Assembly: GCA_023055355.1 (NCBI GenBank)
Contig: JALJCS010000028.1
Span: 8,184,418-8,248,417, forward strand
Direction of reading: 5' to 3'
Source of the DNA: Agelaius tricolor
Lineage: Eukaryota > Chordata > Aves > Passeriformes > Icteridae
DNA length: 64,000 nucleotides
Part shown: piece after piece, positions 53,111 to 64,000 of the stretch
Position numbering within the stretch: position 1 is the stretch's first letter
Layout of the letters: every line of letters begins with the position of its first letter
The notes under the pieces: model-generated
Seen by the model: only the letters and a program-made list of their open reading frames with translations
Database searches by the model: none
What the model was told of the DNA's origin: nothing
Position numbers and translations under genes: made by a program

Positions 53111-55650
53111 ATTCTCTAGATTTTGACTTGGTGGCGTGAGCAGCGCTTTGGTGTGAATTTGGTGCAGAGGGGGGCAGCCCTCAGCGTTACCTGAGGCCTC
53201 CTGTGGCTCTGGGGTGGCCTCCCAGGGCTGACACTGATCCTCCCTGCCTGTCCAGGGCCCTCCTCAGCAGCTAAGGCTTCTCAAGAAGGAAAGTGAGCTG
53301 TTTGTGTGGTTTAATCTCTTCACTAAAAATGTAACTCTTGGGCAGGGGGGGAAATACAGTTTTTAATATCTACTGTTGTTTCATATTGATTTGTTACACT
53401 GCTCAGCTGCCAAATGAAAAACACCTGGCTTCACCTTTGAGAAAGACACAGGACATCAGCATGGGGGACTTGTTTATTGTCTGTACAAATTTCTCCAGCT
53501 TTGCTGTTGTGCTCTTGCCTTCTCACAATAAAACCAGGAAATCAAATGTTTTAGAGGGCAGAGTTGAGCACAGATTTAATTTGAAATATGTTTGTAACTA
53601 GAAAAGGCTTTGTAGTCCAATTATCAACCCTATAGTGCTTAAGGCATTCAGAAAGGGAATGTAAAAGCTTTAGAGGCATCTTCCAAGAAAAGCACACGCT
53701 CTGGGTGGTCTTCTGGGGAGCAATGTTCCTTTAGAGATTCAAAATGTGCTGTTGTACCTTCACTGCCAGGCTGCTCATCTGCCTCTCCTAACACCCTGTG
53801 TTTTGCAGAGCTTGAGGAGAAGATTCAGAGCTGAATCCCACCCCTGCTCTCTGCCCAGGTGGGCAGCAGGTGCTGCCGTTGTTGGAAGCTCATTGTGTCT
53901 GAGCATGGCCTGTTGTAAGTGAAAATGGGGCTCCACCATTCACACAGGCCTTGAGTCTGATTCTCCCAGGTCCTAAAATAAACCCTGGAGTAACAGAACC
54001 TGTGAGCTGGAGGCACAGCAACACTTTGGAGGGAGATACTGCCTGAAAGAAGCTTGGATCACTGATTAAATTAAAAAATCTCTTGAGATTTTTTGTTCCT
54101 ACCTAAGGTAAGCAGTTACTGGCAGTTGTATCCTCCATGGCCTGTGTGAGAGTTTCTAATGCTTGGCCATTACATCTGTTTCAGTTCCACAGAGTCTATT
54201 TTCCAATTCACCAGCAGCCTCATTAGTTCCGTTAGAGGCTGAAGAATTAATGGCCCATGAAGTAGAGAGACCCAACACCTATAGCAGAGATTGTCTAAAT
54301 GAGACATGGGGATCATTTGTGGGATAAATTCCTATGGCTACTCAGAATCCCTTACAAGAATAGAACAGTGCCATGCCTGAGGTTACCAGTGTTCTGCACT
54401 GCAAAAGGGAAAAATAAAGGCTAGAAGTTAAAAGCTTTGAATTCAATGTATAAAATATGTTAGAAATTATTTATGAAATACACTGAGTGCCCTGGCAGAG
54501 AAAGGAATATATGATTTGGAGTCATTTAAGATCAGTCCTTCAGTTTTCTTTTTGGTCTCTTGCCTCCTCAAGAGCTGTGGCAGAGCTGACAGCAAAAAGG
54601 GCTGCAGGGCACTGGGACCAGCAGGAACCAAGAGTGCAGGAAGAACAGTTTCTGGAAGTTTAAGGAATCTCGAGCTCTATTCAGTCTGCAGAAAAGGAAG
54701 TCCCTAGTGAGTAGCATCTTTTCCTCACTGTTACCATCAGAAACAAAGTGTTCCAAAGCTTGGAGGCTAAAAAAGGGCGTTTAGGAAGCTCCATTCAAGC
54801 TGCAGAGCAGTTCTGAGTTAGAGTTTTACAAATATCAAAGTGCTGTACAGCAGGGAGGAGCTTTGTTGTTGCTTTCCAAGGTAGGAGGTTGGATCTGTTC
54901 CCTGCCAGACTGAGGTAGGTTCCCATGCAAAGAAAAATCATCTCCTGCCTCCTGAGCTCTGCTTTCATTTGCTCTGCAGCTGATTTGCCCTAAGCAGGAT
55001 TCCTGCTGTATGTTGTAAACAACCTGGCTGGTTTCCTTTGTAGCCTGAAGAACTTCAGTTTGGGGATTGTTTATTTTGGAAAAGAGAAAAAAAAATTTGA
55101 AGCCTTATAAGCTGGCCTGCTCACAAGCTGCCTCGTGTATCAGCATGAAATGGTTCTATGCACAGAGCTTTATGCTGCCTTGACATTTTCCAGCTTGACT
55201 CTCCTTGGTAATAAATGGTGCTCTAGAGGCCTGTGAAACTCAGGAAATTCACTTTCAGCCCTTGTTTTACAACTGTAATAGTGACTCCAACCCAGATGTG
55301 GACTGATGCCCCTGTACTTTAGTTTTTCACCATCTACAGTTCCTGCTGCTCCCTGCTGATGCAGTTACAAGTGCAGCAATCCCACAGGGCAGGAGAGGAT
55401 CCTGTCTGTGCCATGGAATGGAGTGCAGGGAGTTCCTCCATCGAGGAGGGACACAGGAGCTCTGTAATCCGTGCTCAGCTCTGCCTGTGACCTCCTAATC
55501 AGAGGGCACAGTGTCAACTGCCCTGACCTGATTGGAATGGACAGCGAGCATTTGCCTTCAGCCTTTTGTGCTCTGCGTGGAGTGCCTGGAGCAGCCAGAC
55601 AGACACCACCGTGTGTCCCCTGCTCCTGTGTGCAGCCAGGGCCTGGGCAG
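53111..55650. other. Intergenic downstream of CTNNBIP1
   Basis: No exon, RNA gene or transposon recognised. In the human order CLSTN1 comes next, but nothing here resembles its exons. Confidence 0.6.
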
Positions 55651-55651
55651 G

Positions 55652-56290
55652 GCTGCTGCCATGCCTGCAGTGAGTGAGTGAGTGAGTGAGTGAGTGAGTG
55701 AGTGCTGCTGCCATGCCTGCAGTGAGTGAGTGCTGCTGCCATTCCTGCAGTGAGTGAGTGAGTGAGTGAGTGAGTGAGTGCTGCTGCCATTCCTGCAGTC
55801 AGTGAGTGAGTGAGTGAGTTCTGCTGCCATTCCTGCAGTCAGTGAGTGCTGCTGCCATTCCTGCAGTGCTCCTGCCATTCCTGCAGTCAGTGAGTGCTGC
55901 TGCCATTCCTGCAGTGAGTGAGTTCTGCTGCCATTCCTGCAGTCAGTGAGTGCTGCTGCCATTCCTGCAGTCAGTGAGTGCTGCTGCCATTCCTGCAGTG
56001 CTGCCATTCCTGCAGTCAGTGAGTGGTGCTGCCATTCCTGCAGTGCTGCTGCCATTCCTGCAGTGCTGCTGCCATTCCTGCAGTGAGTGAGTTCTGCTGC
56101 CATTCCTGCAGTCAGTGAGTGGGTGCTGCCATTCCTGCAGCGCTGCCATTCCTGCAGTGCTGCCATTCCTGCAGTGCTGCCATTCCTGCAGTCAGTGAGT
56201 GGTGCTGCCATTCCTGCAGTGCTGCTGCCATTCCTGCAGTGCTGCTGCCATTCCTGCTGCCCTGCCTGCAGTGGGTGAGTGCTGCTGCCT
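55652..56290. repeat. GCTGCTGCCATTCCTGCAGT minisatellite with GAGT tracts
   Basis: About 640 bp of tandem units: a 17-20-bp core GCTGCTGCCATTCCTGCAG followed by variable (TGAG)n or TCAGTGAG tails. The longest GAGT tracts, near 55671-55702 and 55750-55780, form a tetranucleotide microsatellite inside the array. Open frames on the minus strand across it are artefacts of a stop-free unit. Confidence 0.95.
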
Positions 56291-58859
56291 GAGCACTGGG
56301 AGGCACGGCCCTGCCTCCTGCCAGCTCCTACCACAGCTCACAGCATGGTCTCTCCTCTGTGGTGGATTTATCTTTGAATGGCTCAATTCTGCAGAATCTC
56401 TGGGGTGTGTGGGGAGGGAAGTAGGGGCAGGTCAGGAAGGGATGAGTTTCTGTAGGTGGAAGCACAGGAGGAGAATTCTGCCTCTCTGTTGTGTTCTCAT
56501 AAGCTTCTTTCAGCCTGCAGAAAGATGATAATTAAGCTAGACAGAATCTTAAGCTTTTGCCTTGCCTTGCCAGCAGCACTTCAGGGTCTCCCTCTAAAAG
56601 GAGCTGTGCCTTGTGCTGGTTCTGTGCCTGCTTACCTGCTCTCACACCATATGGGTGTCCAGCAGTGCCTTTGTTTTAGTCTGACCTTGACCTTGAGGTC
56701 ACAGGCTTCTGAGACTATATGGGACATGTGGACTTACCCTGGCTGCTGTAGCTACATCATCATTTTTACCTGATTTTTTTTTCTGCTCTCTAAATGTAGC
56801 AAATTCTGGATGTCAGAGGATTGGAGCAGTGCAAGGAATTAAATTAAATCTTTTCACTTTCAGTGCCATTGTCAAAAGGAGGAGGGGAGACTTGGATAGC
56901 TGAGAAGTGTTTAGATAAACTACATCCCAGTAACAATGAGGGTTTTGCAGAGACCAAAAGCAGCAGAGCTCAGAGTGTACCTGCTCTAGTAAGTAGTAGA
57001 CTGGCCTGGTACCACTGCCTGTGCAAAGATTGCTGGCTCATATCCTTCTGCAGAGAAGGTCCTTGGGGGTTTAAATAGAGAATTTGTCAGGAACAGCACC
57101 TTGACTTAAGTACTGATGAGATGGATCCCAGAGAATGAGACCTTTGGCATAGTCAGATCCTAGACCTGGTCATGCTTAAAGCTGAAAGTCAACAGAAGGA
57201 ACATTAAATTCAGCTGTGTCAGGCTGCTGCAGAGCAAAGACGCAAAAATACTTTTGAAACACAAGTACTATTAAATGTCACTGAGGGATCATAACACTTT
57301 GTCTGCTGGATTGGGTTGTGGCTCAGTTGAGCCTCAGTCACAATTAAATTGGTTCTGTAATTCTTACTAGCATCTCTGCAGGAGAGGCCACACTGCTTTT
57401 GTGATGTGTTTGAGTGTGTTCTGTCACCTGGGTAGAAAGAAGAGGTCGTGTGTGTTGTTTTTTTAGTCTCCTGTCTTGACAAGTGTGCAGGGCTGGTTTC
57501 TGTCTGGACCTGAATAAGTCTTTGTGAGGGTTGTTAGCACCATTCTTTCTCAGAGCTACTAAAAAGAGAGGGGAAGCAGTAAGGGAAGAAAGAGAGAGAT
57601 TAAAGGGGAAACCCCAGTAGGTTATAAATGCATTTTCCTCTGTGCTGGAGGTTAAATAATATTTTATGTGTGTGACAGATACTGTGATTAAGGAGCTGTT
57701 AGGCAGAATGAGAGCTGGGCAGCAAAGGGAGCAGAGATGCTTGAGGGAAAAGGATTCTAAGATGTTCTAGTCCTGAATTCTCTTGTGCATATCTGCTGTG
57801 TGATATGTGGCTTTGTGTGCCTTTCAGTAGAGGGAAAAAAAGGATATTTTACAGACAATTAGGGTGTTTTTCCCTTTCATTGCTTTAGCATTTTTTCTGC
57901 CTGAGATGTGTCACTGGTTTCTAGTGACATTGCTTTAGAAAATGGTCAGAGGCTCTAATCTCTGCTGCTGCTTCAAGGTCTAGGATTAGGACTGTAGAAT
58001 GGCGTATGATAATCTTGTACATAAATCATGGCTTTAACAAATGGAAAAGGTTTATCCTGTTTACTCTGCTGCAGACAGACTCACTCCTCTGCATCTTGCT
58101 CAGTTTGAGGCTCCTCAGTCACTGCAGTGCCTCTGGAGTTTCAGCTGTCATCATATACCCCTCATTCCATTCAGTGAAACCTGGGCATCAGGCTGAGTTT
58201 TAGATCAGGTCAATAAATACCTGACCTGTGCTGGGCTGTATTTCAGTGTTCCACAGGCGCCTGTCATTCCCAGAGGCTCTTCCTCACTCCCACACCGAGC
58301 TGCCTGTGTAAGCTGGGCTTCAGACAGGATGATATGCCTGTCTCATCTCATAAGCTTTTTACTTCCACTCAATGGACAATGCCTCATTGAAGCAGCAGTA
58401 AACAGGGAGCAGTGTGTGCTGTTAGCATGCACTACAAAGCTCTGTACTTCAGGCATTTAACACAACATGGATTTAAAGCTCCCCCCGCTTCCTTTTGCAG
58501 AAGACAGTGTGTCATCCCACTTCTCCAGCTGATCCACTGCTGACAGACAGCAGTGGGTAGAGCAGAAGGAGAAAAAGTAAAAAGTCTCAGTTCGGAGGCT
58601 CTTTGTCCAGATTGAAAATAAGAGAAAGCCTGGAACGTTAAAAGGTCCAGGTGAAGTGGAAATCCATGGCTGTTGAATGTTTGTGTGAGTAGTGGGATGG
58701 TCCTTGAGATCCTGTGGGGTCCAGCAGAAGTAGATCCCATGAAAGAGGTGGGCATATAATTTTCCAAAAGGTTAATCACTGGAAATGTTTTACCTTCCCT
58801 CACTGGGCAGAGGAAACCATGGAGTTAACAATCCAATGGAGACATTAAAGCAGCACACG

Positions 58860-59150
58860 TTGGGATGGGGTAATTATTCTAAATCCCTCCGATTCATTTG
58901 CATATATTGGATTGGTTGGGGAGGGACCTGCTGAGTGCCGAGGTTTGTTCTGCCTGATTTGGGAGCCTCAGCTCCGGCCGAGCAGCCCCGCGGGCTTTGC
59001 GGGCCCTTCTCTGGCGATTCCAGGGCTGCTGATCAAAACGTGATTAGCAAAGCTGCAATTAGAGAGGAGGCCAGGAGGGCAGTGGCTTATGCAGGAAGGG
59101 TCAGCGCTGGTATCTGGCAGAACAGAAATAAATATGGGAGATGACAAAGG
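58860..59150. promoter_or_regulatory. Possible cis-regulatory element
   Basis: A short segment mixing a CpG-rich core (about 58970-59020) with clustered homeodomain-like and related motifs: ATTTGCAT (octamer), GATCAAAA (TCF-like), GTGATTAG and CAATTAG. It stands out against AT-rich flanks and lies about 6 kb past CTNNBIP1. Motif clustering by eye is weak evidence. Confidence 0.25.
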
Positions 59151-59494
59151 ATTTAGCTGCACTCGTGTCTGGGGAGGCTGTAACTTAAATAGCCGGGACA
59201 CTGCCAGGAAGAAGCTGGGAGAGCTGGAATTTTAGACAGGGTGGGGGAAAAAAGAGAGGAAAGAAAGAAAACCAAAATTGGGTTTTCCTCCTGACCAGAT
59301 AATTTCAAAAGGGACTTTTAAAAACTTTTTAAGAGATAGGTTATATAGGTAAAACATTGCCTCAGGGGAATTTGGGAAAATTATGCACAGTGCAGATCCT
59401 GGAAACTGATTCACTGATACCAAGCAGCGTAATGGGGTTTGTGCAGAGGAACTTGTTCCTGGGGTTGTGGCTGCAGCCTTGGGTTTCCTCATTG

Positions 59495-59522
59495 GTGAAA
59501 TGTGGTGAAATGTGGTGAAATG
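59495..59522. repeat. Short tandem repeat GGTGAAATGT x3
   Basis: Three near-perfect 10-bp copies of GGTGAAATGT in tandem. Small and probably neutral. Confidence 0.8.
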
Positions 59523-62500
59523 GGTACCAGAGAGCAAGGAGTGAGGAGTGCCCGCTGCTGCCTGTGGGAAGGAGCAGGGACATGGGTTCTGTGGGGGACA
59601 CCCCAATTTCTACGCACGCAGCTGTACTGCAGCCAGAGCTGCTGGACACCTGGGCACGGGACTGGGAGGCCAGGCTGCTGAGCAACCTTCCACCAAGTTC
59701 TCTACCACTGCAGAATGATGTAACATTTTGTTCCTTCTTCTCCTCCTTTCCTAAAAAACAGAGAAGGAAACTGCTGCAATCTTTGTTTCCATTGTGGGGC
59801 TTTTGTAGCCAATAGCAAATGAGATCAGTGGGAGGTTCAAGATCTGCTTTTAGAGAAAACCTCAGAGAAACAGTAACTTGTTTTTCAAGGAACAATCATT
59901 TGTTCTGAAGGTAAACCCCCAAATGTTTGAGGTGTCTGTAGGTACTTAACTAAGTAAAATCTACCCACCTTGATGTTTTGCAGCACTAAGACTGCTTGTT
60001 TTGTTTTGTTCCTTAATATTCCTTTGCAATATCTGCCAAGTGTTGATTTGTGGATGACCTGTGCAGTTGTAAATCATCTTGCTAACTTGTATTTGCTAAA
60101 TGGCATTGAGTTTCACGGATGCCAGTGGGAGACCAGAGGTTTTGGTACCAGGGAGGCTTTGAACGTGTGATGGCATTGGAAGAGCTGCGTGTGGCAGTGC
60201 CAGTACAGTCCTTATGGCCCTGCTGCTTCAGGCTGATTGCCATGCTGGATACACAACTAGGGGACAGTAATTTGGTTCATTTTGGAATCTCTGAGATAGG
60301 CTGCAGCCCAACAGGAGAGCATCTGCCTTTCTTTTTGCTGAAGAACACTGCTGGAACTTCTCTGTATAAGCTCATTAGAAAACCCGTTGCTTGATTTTAT
60401 TAATATGTGATGATTTGGCTCCTTTTACCTACAGAAAATTACTTTTCAGAATAAAATGCAAGAACATTGGCTACGAAAGGAGAAAATAAAGAGTGTAATT
60501 GTGTTAATTATCAGAATACCAGACATGTAATTAATATGCCACAGGAATAAAGAGCAAATGTACTAATAGCATATAATTGGACTTAAAGTACACCCTTGGT
60601 AGAAGTCTCTGCAATGGAACTGTTGTGTTTGTGCTCCTTTTCAAATTAGCAATAAGGAATAAATTAACATCCATTTTCTTGCCCGTACAAAGGCAGAATC
60701 ATATTGTGGGGCCGGGTAATGAATTCAGAGAATGCCTTTACATTCCCATATGGCTTTTGGGGAGGGGAATACTCATGCACATGGCTCTTCTCCCTTGCAG
60801 GGGGAAGGCAGAGAGGAAAACCTCATTGTGTGACCAGATGTTTGCAGAATACCATGAGCCTAACGAATACAAAACATCTGTAAGCTGAGAACTGGAACAC
60901 AGTCAGCAGTACCTGGTGCAAATACAGGAGTTGGTTTGTCCACCCACCCTTTTAGACCAGGTGTGTTACTGGACTGTGTTTACAGACAAAGAAATGGGGT
61001 AGGGGCAAGACACTGAGGGACATCTTTGACAGAACTGGGGAAAAACGGAGTTCTTCATTCAGCAAATACTTATGTTACTAAAGCCTAAATATTATTGAGG
61101 TCCTTAACAAGTATTGCTTTTCAGGTAAAGACTTGAAGGCCAGCCTCTTCAAGGTATTTCAAGGTATTTACAGTATATCTTGATTGGAGGTATTTCAAGC
61201 TATTGCAGCACTTGTTAATTTTCCCTGCCTTCTTTGTTCCCTTCTTTCCTAAATATGTAAATGGAAAGCCTAGAAATTCTGTCTTATTCAATTGTAATGC
61301 ACCTGTCACCACAGTATCCAGACACCTGCCTTTTGCTTCACAGAGGTATTGTGAGAGTGCATTAATTAACGCTTGTAAATGCTCGGAGATCCTGGGATGG
61401 AAGGTGCTAATGAGTTGTAAAATATTATAATGATGATGCAGAATATTCAGTCTCTTTTTGTAAGGAAGGACTTGCATCTCCCCTTCATTGCTTTCATGTT
61501 TCTGGATGCATATTTTGCTACAGAAGGTGAGTCTGAGCAGGAAGAAGAATTGAACAAGGTAGAAAGATTGCTAATGCTGCTGCTTTTCTTGTGAGGGAGC
61601 TGGTTGGTTTCATGTACTTCTTTGCTTATTGAATTTTCTTTTTGTCTCTCTGATGAACCCCTACTTCAATGGCTTGTTGAGAATTCTCTGAACGTTCAGA
61701 AATGTCAGGGGAGAAGATTTTCTTCTTCAGATTGCCAAGGCCTTCATTTGCATCCCCTAAATCAATTCTCATACATGATCAAAGCAGTTCTGGAAATTTT
61801 CAAGTGTGGGGAAAACCAGTCCTGTAATTTTTTCTCCTCTAAAATATACAGTCAGGTTCCAAAGCATTAAAAAATAATAATAATAAAGTCTTAATCTACT
61901 GAATCTAAAAATGCTCAAGTTTTATGCCTGTGTTCAGAGTGCACATATTGGGGACAGCAAGACTAGAAATTAACAGGTCACCTATGTGTGCTTTGTCTTC
62001 CAGCTGGCAGGGGCATTGCTCTGGCATTGTGTTGTGGAGTTTTCTTTTGAATGACCCAAAAGATGCCACTACTGCCTCTTGCCTTATGAGAGTGTTCTGG
62101 GGTTTCAGAGACCTTGTTGTGCAGAATTAATTCTTTATCTTCATCCCGAATTATCTTTTTCTTAGCCTCATAATTGTTTGTTCTTCTGCCATGTCAGAAC
62201 CAGAAAAAAACCAAAATTCAAATTCCCCAAATATTTCAGGATTGTCCTATTTCCTTTTCCAGTGGGGATGGGGGCAGCTCGAGTGGTGCTGTTACAGTTT
62301 CTCATAGGCTGCTCTCTGGTTGCCCTCATCTAATATTTAGCTTGGGTGTGCCCGCAGCTCTCTCATGAGCTTAATTACTGCATAGTCTCTGTGGCAATTG
62401 GTCCCTTCTCAGAAGTGGTTTCAGAGCAGCTGTGATAAACTGGTGGAGGAGATAAAGCTGGATTTGAACTTCCCATTAAAAGAAATCATCATCTGCAAAC

Positions 62501-64000
62501 ACACTACTATGCAGACATTAATTGCACTGAGATGAAAAACAAGCCCACACTTGGTTCCAGACCCTTTATTTAAAGATAACCATTTTCTCAATGCAGCTCT
62601 AGACTATTTGAAGTTTGGGCCCTTTCCCTTTCGTCCCCCTTTAAACAAGAGTCAAGTCTAATATTCTGCATGTATTCAGAATAGTTTATGATCCTGAGCT
62701 CCCACAGGCAGATCCAGATTTGATGTTGATGCACCCGAGCATGTCCTGCTGCTCCCTGTATTCAGAGTGCATTGCTGCCTTTCAGGAGCAGGCAAATGCA
62801 TTCATTTTCCCCTATCACCCTATCTTTCCTGTTCTGGCTGCTCAGCTCCACTCTGACAAGCACAATAAATGTGTCCTCCTGGGTCCTTGCAAGCCAGGCA
62901 TTAGTCACACTGTGCATTTCAAGGACATCAGGCCGATAGGTTTTCAGCTGAAACAGAAAACATGTTCTGCCAGGAGCCATTTGTTCCAGTTTTGTTGCTT
63001 ACCAATAAAATAAAGATCAATGGTTTTTTGGAACCAGAGAAGCAGGTCAGAGAGTAGGAGGGAGATAAGTGGTAAAATGAAGTTGCTGAAGTTAGTTCCC
63101 TGAATTTCTCTGAAATAATGGTATGTGGCATTTGGGATAGAGTGAGGATCTCTGTCAGTGTGGGAAATGCAGTTTTCTCTGGCAGACAGGAGGAACAGGA
63201 CAGATCTTGCCTAACAGCAAACAGGACTGGTGCTCAGCAGGTGCCACACTGGGTGATTGAAATCAAATTGAGTTTTGTGACACAAAATGAGAGGATGTTG
63301 TATTTGCTGCACTTCCAGAGTAAGTGCCAGTGGAACATCCGTGGTGACAGGGATCAGGATTTCATGTGGCTGCCTCACTTTGTGCGCAGGGCCCTTCCTG
63401 TCTGTACCAACCTCTCAACTGCCTGTTCAAACCTCTGTCACCCAAGGAAGCAAAGCCATCGAATTGATCCTAAAATACAGCCTGAAGAATTGTTTGCTTT
63501 ACTGAATCAGTGCCTTAGTCACAACTGACTCGGAGGAGTTTTGCTTAGAAAGTGAAATGCCATCAATGCCTTCTCCTTCCTTGGAAATTTCCCAGTTTCA
63601 GCATGACTGATTCAGCTGATTAATTCATCTCAGCTGGTAGTGTCATTGTGTAATAAATAAGGTTTACCCAGACATAGCATTTCTTCTCTTAAAAGTGTCT
63701 CTTCTTCCTAATTCTGCAGAATCAGAACAATTTAAACGAGTCCTGATGGTAACACTGAAGTCCCCTTCTCACTGTGCTCCATGGTGCTCTGCTTTCTCCT
63801 GTTAAAATGTATGATACAGCCCAAGTGAAACGCAGAGCTCTTTTAAAATGTGGTTTTGCCACACCTAATGATAATTTATTTTGCAAAAAATGTTTTAATA
63901 GAGAATGTGTATGTGAATGCCGACTGGCCAGACATTCAGCCCTCTTCAGATACCTTTATATTGACATTAAAGCTCTGCCCATAGTTAGATTCCTAATCAA

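Larger units (their letters stand above)
56291..64000. other. Intergenic, right flank
   Basis: Low-complexity-free, mostly AT-rich sequence with scattered short open frames that match no family. A possible regulatory patch at 58860-59150 is listed separately. No exon or RNA gene recognised; the next gene must begin beyond the window or is too diverged for me to see. Confidence 0.55.

Noticed and set aside
55558..56334. Minus-strand open frame of 258 codons with GMAALQEWQ and THSLT repeats
   Set aside because: Translation of the downstream minisatellite; no unique coding part.
53111..64000. First exon of CLSTN1 expected from synteny
   Set aside because: No open frame resembling its N-terminus and no large CpG island in this interval.

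Overview
The window is vertebrate genomic DNA, almost certainly avian. Five genes of the conserved block that in human lies at 1p36.22 can be read exon by exon: UBE4B (- strand, N-terminal part only), RBP7 (-), NMNAT1 (-), LZIC (+) and CTNNBIP1 (+). Order and relative orientation match human in the reverse sense. A remnant of a CR1-type LINE, short introns, short gene spacing, several GC-rich CpG-island promoters and many GC-rich minisatellites point to a bird, plausibly a microchromosome (in chicken this block is on a small chromosome). I cannot name the species.

Layout. 1-9430: start of UBE4B on the - strand, with the edge of exon 3, exon 2, a minisatellite touching exon 2, a long intron 1, exon 1 and a CpG-island promoter. 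9430-11700: intergenic. 11700-13460: the compact four-exon RBP7 with a TATA promoter. 13460-17668: NMNAT1 3' side and four coding exons. 17669-19526: NMNAT1 intron 1. 19280-19900: CpG island that looks like a shared bidirectional promoter of NMNAT1 (-) and LZIC (+). 20211-26640: LZIC, with a minisatellite of about 0.85 kb in the intron before its second coding exon. 26640-30950: intergenic. 30950-31900: CTNNBIP1 CpG island. 31500-44557: long 5' intron(s) of CTNNBIP1 with one good candidate 5'UTR exon. 44558-53100: CTNNBIP1 coding exons and 3'UTR, including a tandem array made from the end of a coding exon together with its splice donor. 53100-64000: intergenic sequence with another minisatellite; no exon recognised.

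Functions. UBE4B is a U-box ubiquitin ligase/E4 factor, RBP7 a cytosolic retinoid carrier, NMNAT1 the nuclear NAD synthase, CTNNBIP1 (ICAT) the beta-catenin/TCF inhibitor, and LZIC a protein carrying an ICAT-like domain. LZIC and CTNNBIP1 are neighbouring paralogues: the last three LZIC coding exons and the three CTNNBIP1 coding exons have the same intron phases, and two of the three have identical lengths (96/96, 82/91, 59/59 nt).

The most unusual features are minisatellites associated with splice sites. In CTNNBIP1 a 25-nt exon end plus its GTGAGTG donor is repeated five more times downstream, each copy preceded by a CAG, so each is a potential micro-exon. In UBE4B an array of acceptor-like units runs up to the real exon 2 acceptor. 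In LZIC the array is open in frame with the following coding exon. All exon coordinates were read by eye from reading frame, splice consensus and remembered protein families; no alignment was run.
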